Shown here in pieces: positions 22,133 to 23,584 of a stretch of DNA of 23,584 bases. Below the pieces are notes generated by a model. That model was not told where the DNA came from. It searched no databases and was given only the letters and a program-made list of their open reading frames with translations. Within the stretch, counting starts at the first letter, position 1; the number at the start of each line of letters is the position of its first letter. A program made the translations under genes and the position numbers. Source of the DNA: JBBDWJ01 sp040902925 (lineage in GTDB: Bacteria > Acidobacteriota > Terriglobia > Bryobacterales > UBA6623); assembly GCA_040902925.1 (NCBI GenBank), contig JBBDWJ010000194.1, positions 1-23,584 of the forward strand, in the 5' to 3' direction.

Positions 22133-22345
22133 TTATGTGGTCGATTGGGCTGTGATGGATTCGGGCATTGCGGGCCCCTCTCTCATTGCCTGCGTTCCCG
22201 CGCGATGGCTTGGCCCGAATTGCGGACCTGTCCCCAAATGCCCAAATGCCCCAAAGATAGTTTTCCGCCGTCGCTTGGGAACGAACACAACGTGGTACTT
22301 GCAGTCCCATTTGGAGTGGGATAGGCTCTGGTAAAGCTCTGACAT
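22133..22345 (-). pseudogene. IS200-like transposase (TnpA/Y1) N-terminal fragment
   Basis: From the ATG at 22345, with AGGAGG 7 bases upstream, the first about 38 residues match the IS200 TnpA start: SLSHSKWDCKYHVVFVPKRR then RKTIFG. After HLG, family likeness ends. The HxH motif, catalytic tyrosine and about 100 residues are absent, and the frame runs on for 32 unrelated residues. The break coincides with two tandem CCCAAATG units (22233-22248) and GGACCTGTCCCC (22224-22235), a REP-like sequence. Not active by itself. Confidence 0.8.
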
Positions 22346-22368
22346 TGGAATCCTCCTCATCGTGAGTC

Positions 22369-22441
22369 ATCAAGCCACCTTGAGGGGGATTCTACTCCCG
22401 CAACGGTCAAACCTTTTCCAGTCTCACTGGTCGAACCAGTG
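22369..22441. repeat. Hairpins upstream of the IS200-like fragment (possible element end)
   Basis: TCAAG-CCAC-CTTGA (22369-22382) and CACTGGT-CGA-ACCAGTG (22425-22441), both perfect. IS200-type elements carry hairpins near their ends that the transposase reads as single strands. The remaining 22442-22584 contains nothing recognisable. Confidence 0.4.
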
Positions 22442-22584
22442 GCTTACCAGATTCAGTTATGTAGCTTTGGAACGTAGAAATAGTGAATTGTTTCACACGT
22501 TCCTGTCCCTGATCTCCCTTGAACCAATGCGACGGTGGGACGCAATACATCCTGCTGCTGATGGTGATACTTAGAAACAGGGCG

Positions 22585-23094
22585 TTACCCCTCCTCATTC
22601 AACGGCCCAATGAACGTATGGCTCATCGAATCAAACCCGTAGTAGCCTTTACCGTCCTCTGTAAGGGGACCACTCGGAGGGATGGGCAGCCGCGCTTGCT
22701 TGCTAGCGCCCAGCACCATTGACTCAGCGTTCGACTCGCCATAGATCAAGGACAGTAGTTGCTTCCATTCCGCAACCTTCCCACGCCGGAACTCTGCAGC
22801 CTTGCTCACCCGGTCCCGGCTGTACTCCTCGTGGAACATCTTCAGCAGGTCCACCCCGTGCCGGGTCAAGGCCTCGGCCACCGTCGTGTTGTCGCCGGTG
22901 ATTTGGCTGAAGGCCAGCCTCACCTGCTGGTAAGTCGAGGAGCGAAGCCAGGACACAATTGGGACCGGCTCCCCGTAGACGCACTCTCGCACGGCTGCTT
23001 CGGCTGCTTGGGCGTCGCGCTCGTGACGCAGGCGCGCGGCTACCAACGGATGCTCCCTGAGTTTCTTCTCTAGCTCTGCGCGGTCGGTAGACAT
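22585..23094 (-). CDS. Hypothetical protein, 169 aa
   Basis: I recognise no family. The protein has a charged helical start (ELEKKLREHPLVAARLRHER), a middle segment with IVSWLRSSTYQQVRLAFSQI and VAEALTRHGVDLLKMFHEEY, then a basic helix (SKAAEFRRGKVAEWKQLLSL), and a Gly/Pro-rich ending (YYGFDSMSHTFIGPL). No signal peptide or membrane helix, so probably cytoplasmic. The start is very well supported: GAGGAGG (23102-23108) lies 7 bases before the ATG, under a consensus promoter. It neighbours an IS200 scar and small ORFs, which suggests an accessory gene. Confidence 0.8.
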   Translation of the reverse strand: MSTDRAELEKKLREHPLVAARLRHERDAQAAEAAVRECVYGEPVPIVSWLRSSTYQQVRLAFSQITGDNTTVAEALTRHGVDLLKMFHEEYSRDRVSKAAEFRRGKVAEWKQLLSLIYGESNAESMVLGASKQARLPIPPSGPLTEDGKGYYGFDSMSHTFIGPLNEEG

Positions 23095-23115
23095 CGGCTA
23101 CCCTCCTCACACACA

Positions 23116-23179
23116 ATCATACACACACAAACACACTTTGTCAAGCCAGATTGACCTAAACACTTTAGTCTGATATACT
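23116..23179. promoter_or_regulatory. Back-to-back divergent consensus promoters with a shared palindrome
   Basis: Minus strand: TTGACA (23144-23139), 17 bases, TATGAT (23121-23116), with a spacer that is nearly pure GT dinucleotides. Plus strand: TTGACC (23151-23156), 17 bases, TATACT (23174-23179). The two -35 boxes face each other across 6 bases and form GTCAA-N6-TTGAC (23140-23155), so one regulator could control both directions. Confidence 0.75.
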
Positions 23180-23185
23180 GAGATT

Positions 23186-23296
23186 ATGTTAGTTGCCTGT
23201 ACTCGATTCCCGAGCCTCAAGCAATTGAGTGTCTGGTGGCTTCCGAGTGCGTCCGTGGGCCTGAAGTCGTTGGTAAGTCAGATGGAGCAGCAGTAA
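23186..23296 (+). CDS. Possible leaderless 36-aa peptide
   Basis: The ATG lies 7 bases past the -10 box of the plus-strand promoter, exactly where transcription should begin, and the frame is open for 36 codons (starting MLVACTRFPS, containing WWLP). No ribosome site exists because no leader exists. It may be a leader peptide for the 46-aa gene that follows by 29 bases, or chance. No known family. Confidence 0.3.
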   Translation: MLVACTRFPSLKQLSVWWLPSASVGLKSLVSQMEQQ

Positions 23297-23325
23297 CCGT
23301 TGATGAGCTAAAGGTGGAGGTACCT

Positions 23326-23466
23326 ATGGACAAACAGAAAAGTGGCGTTTTCGATGTGGTGATTGGTTGGCTGAGAGAGAAGAGTTTCGTGCTAGTGGTG
23401 GCGATGTCGCTCTTTCATGTTGGACTGGCCTACGTTCACACTCGGGACTCGAGTAGAGGCGACTAG
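23326..23466 (+). CDS. Small single-helix membrane protein, 46 aa
   Basis: The ATG at 23326 is chosen over an upstream frame start because GGAGG (23316-23320) lies 5 bases before it. An amphipathic start (DVVIGWLREK) is followed by one hydrophobic segment (SFVLVVAMSLFHVGLAYV, about residues 20-37) and a short charged tail. No family recognised. Size and layout recall small membrane toxins or regulators of membrane proteins, but nothing proves either. Confidence 0.55.
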   Translation: MDKQKSGVFDVVIGWLREKSFVLVVAMSLFHVGLAYVHTRDSSRGD

Positions 23467-23469
23467 TAC

Positions 23470-23574
23470 ATGATTCCGCAATCACCCGAGTTGCTCGAAG
23501 CGGTTCTGCTTGCATGCTTAGAACCTAACCTGTGCCGGTTCAGCGTGAAAAGGAGAGGGAGCGTTCTCCGTTAG
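23470..23574 (+). CDS. Possible 34-aa ORF after the small membrane protein
   Basis: Begins 3 bases after the preceding stop, with no Shine-Dalgarno of its own, and could be read by coupling. Starts MIPQSPELLEAVLL and ends with a basic stretch. AGGAGAGGGAG at 23551-23561 near its end may be the ribosome site of a further gene starting at about 23575-23580, beyond the window. Confidence 0.25.
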   Translation: MIPQSPELLEAVLLACLEPNLCRFSVKRRGSVLR

Positions 23575-23584
23575 TGAGTATGCC

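Noticed and set aside
1..23584. CRISPR array
   Set aside because: No regularly spaced direct repeats of 23-50 bp with unique spacers; the only tandem repeats are short (8-24 bp) and adjacent.

Overview
The window reads as a metagenome-derived chromosomal scaffold from an Acidobacteriota bacterium, most likely the Bryobacterales/Solibacter group. The evidence is a secreted protein ending in a Solibacter-type C-terminal domain, a BlaR1-type M56 peptidase fused to a GWxTD domain, a lipid A gene cluster of the LpxI type, high GC, and a 10-base run of N (10845-10854) typical of scaffolding. The lineage is an inference from gene content; no rRNA is present.

Left part (1-7803): the 3' end of an RND efflux permease, then a cold-shock-domain-like protein preceded by an unusually long structured leader. 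The convergent intergenic region that follows holds a MITE-like repeat with 13-bp terminal inverted repeats and a tRNA-like scrap. An M20 metallopeptidase is transcribed away from the lipid A genes fabZ-lpxA-lpxI, which are tightly coupled (7-nt ribosome-binding-site spacing, then a GTGA overlap).

Middle (7804-14029): the lipid A cluster appears interrupted by a HigBA-like toxin-antitoxin module and a gene remnant before a Gfo/Idh/MocA dehydrogenase. That gene is directly followed (TAAATG) by a TonB-family protein with repeats in its cytoplasmic part. MazEF, a DinB-family protein, VapBC and a two-helix membrane protein follow. Three different type II toxin-antitoxin modules therefore lie within about 5.6 kb.

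Right-centre (14157-21485, all minus strand): an M56-GWxTD/BlaI pair under a near-perfect 32-bp palindromic operator; a secreted P-domain protein; a NarL-type histidine kinase and a receiver-only response regulator with an altered acid pocket; and an exported CehA/McbA-like metallohydrolase.

Right end (21555-23584): an accessory scar with a 5'-truncated DUF1801 gene, an IS200-like transposase fragment, perfect hairpins, and a divergent promoter pair. The divergent promoters serve an unrecognised 169-aa protein on one side and very small ORFs, including a 46-aa single-helix membrane protein, on the other. Several promoters (higBA-like, blaI, and the plus-strand promoter at 23151-23179) place the expected transcription start at or within a few bases of an ATG, so leaderless translation may be common here.
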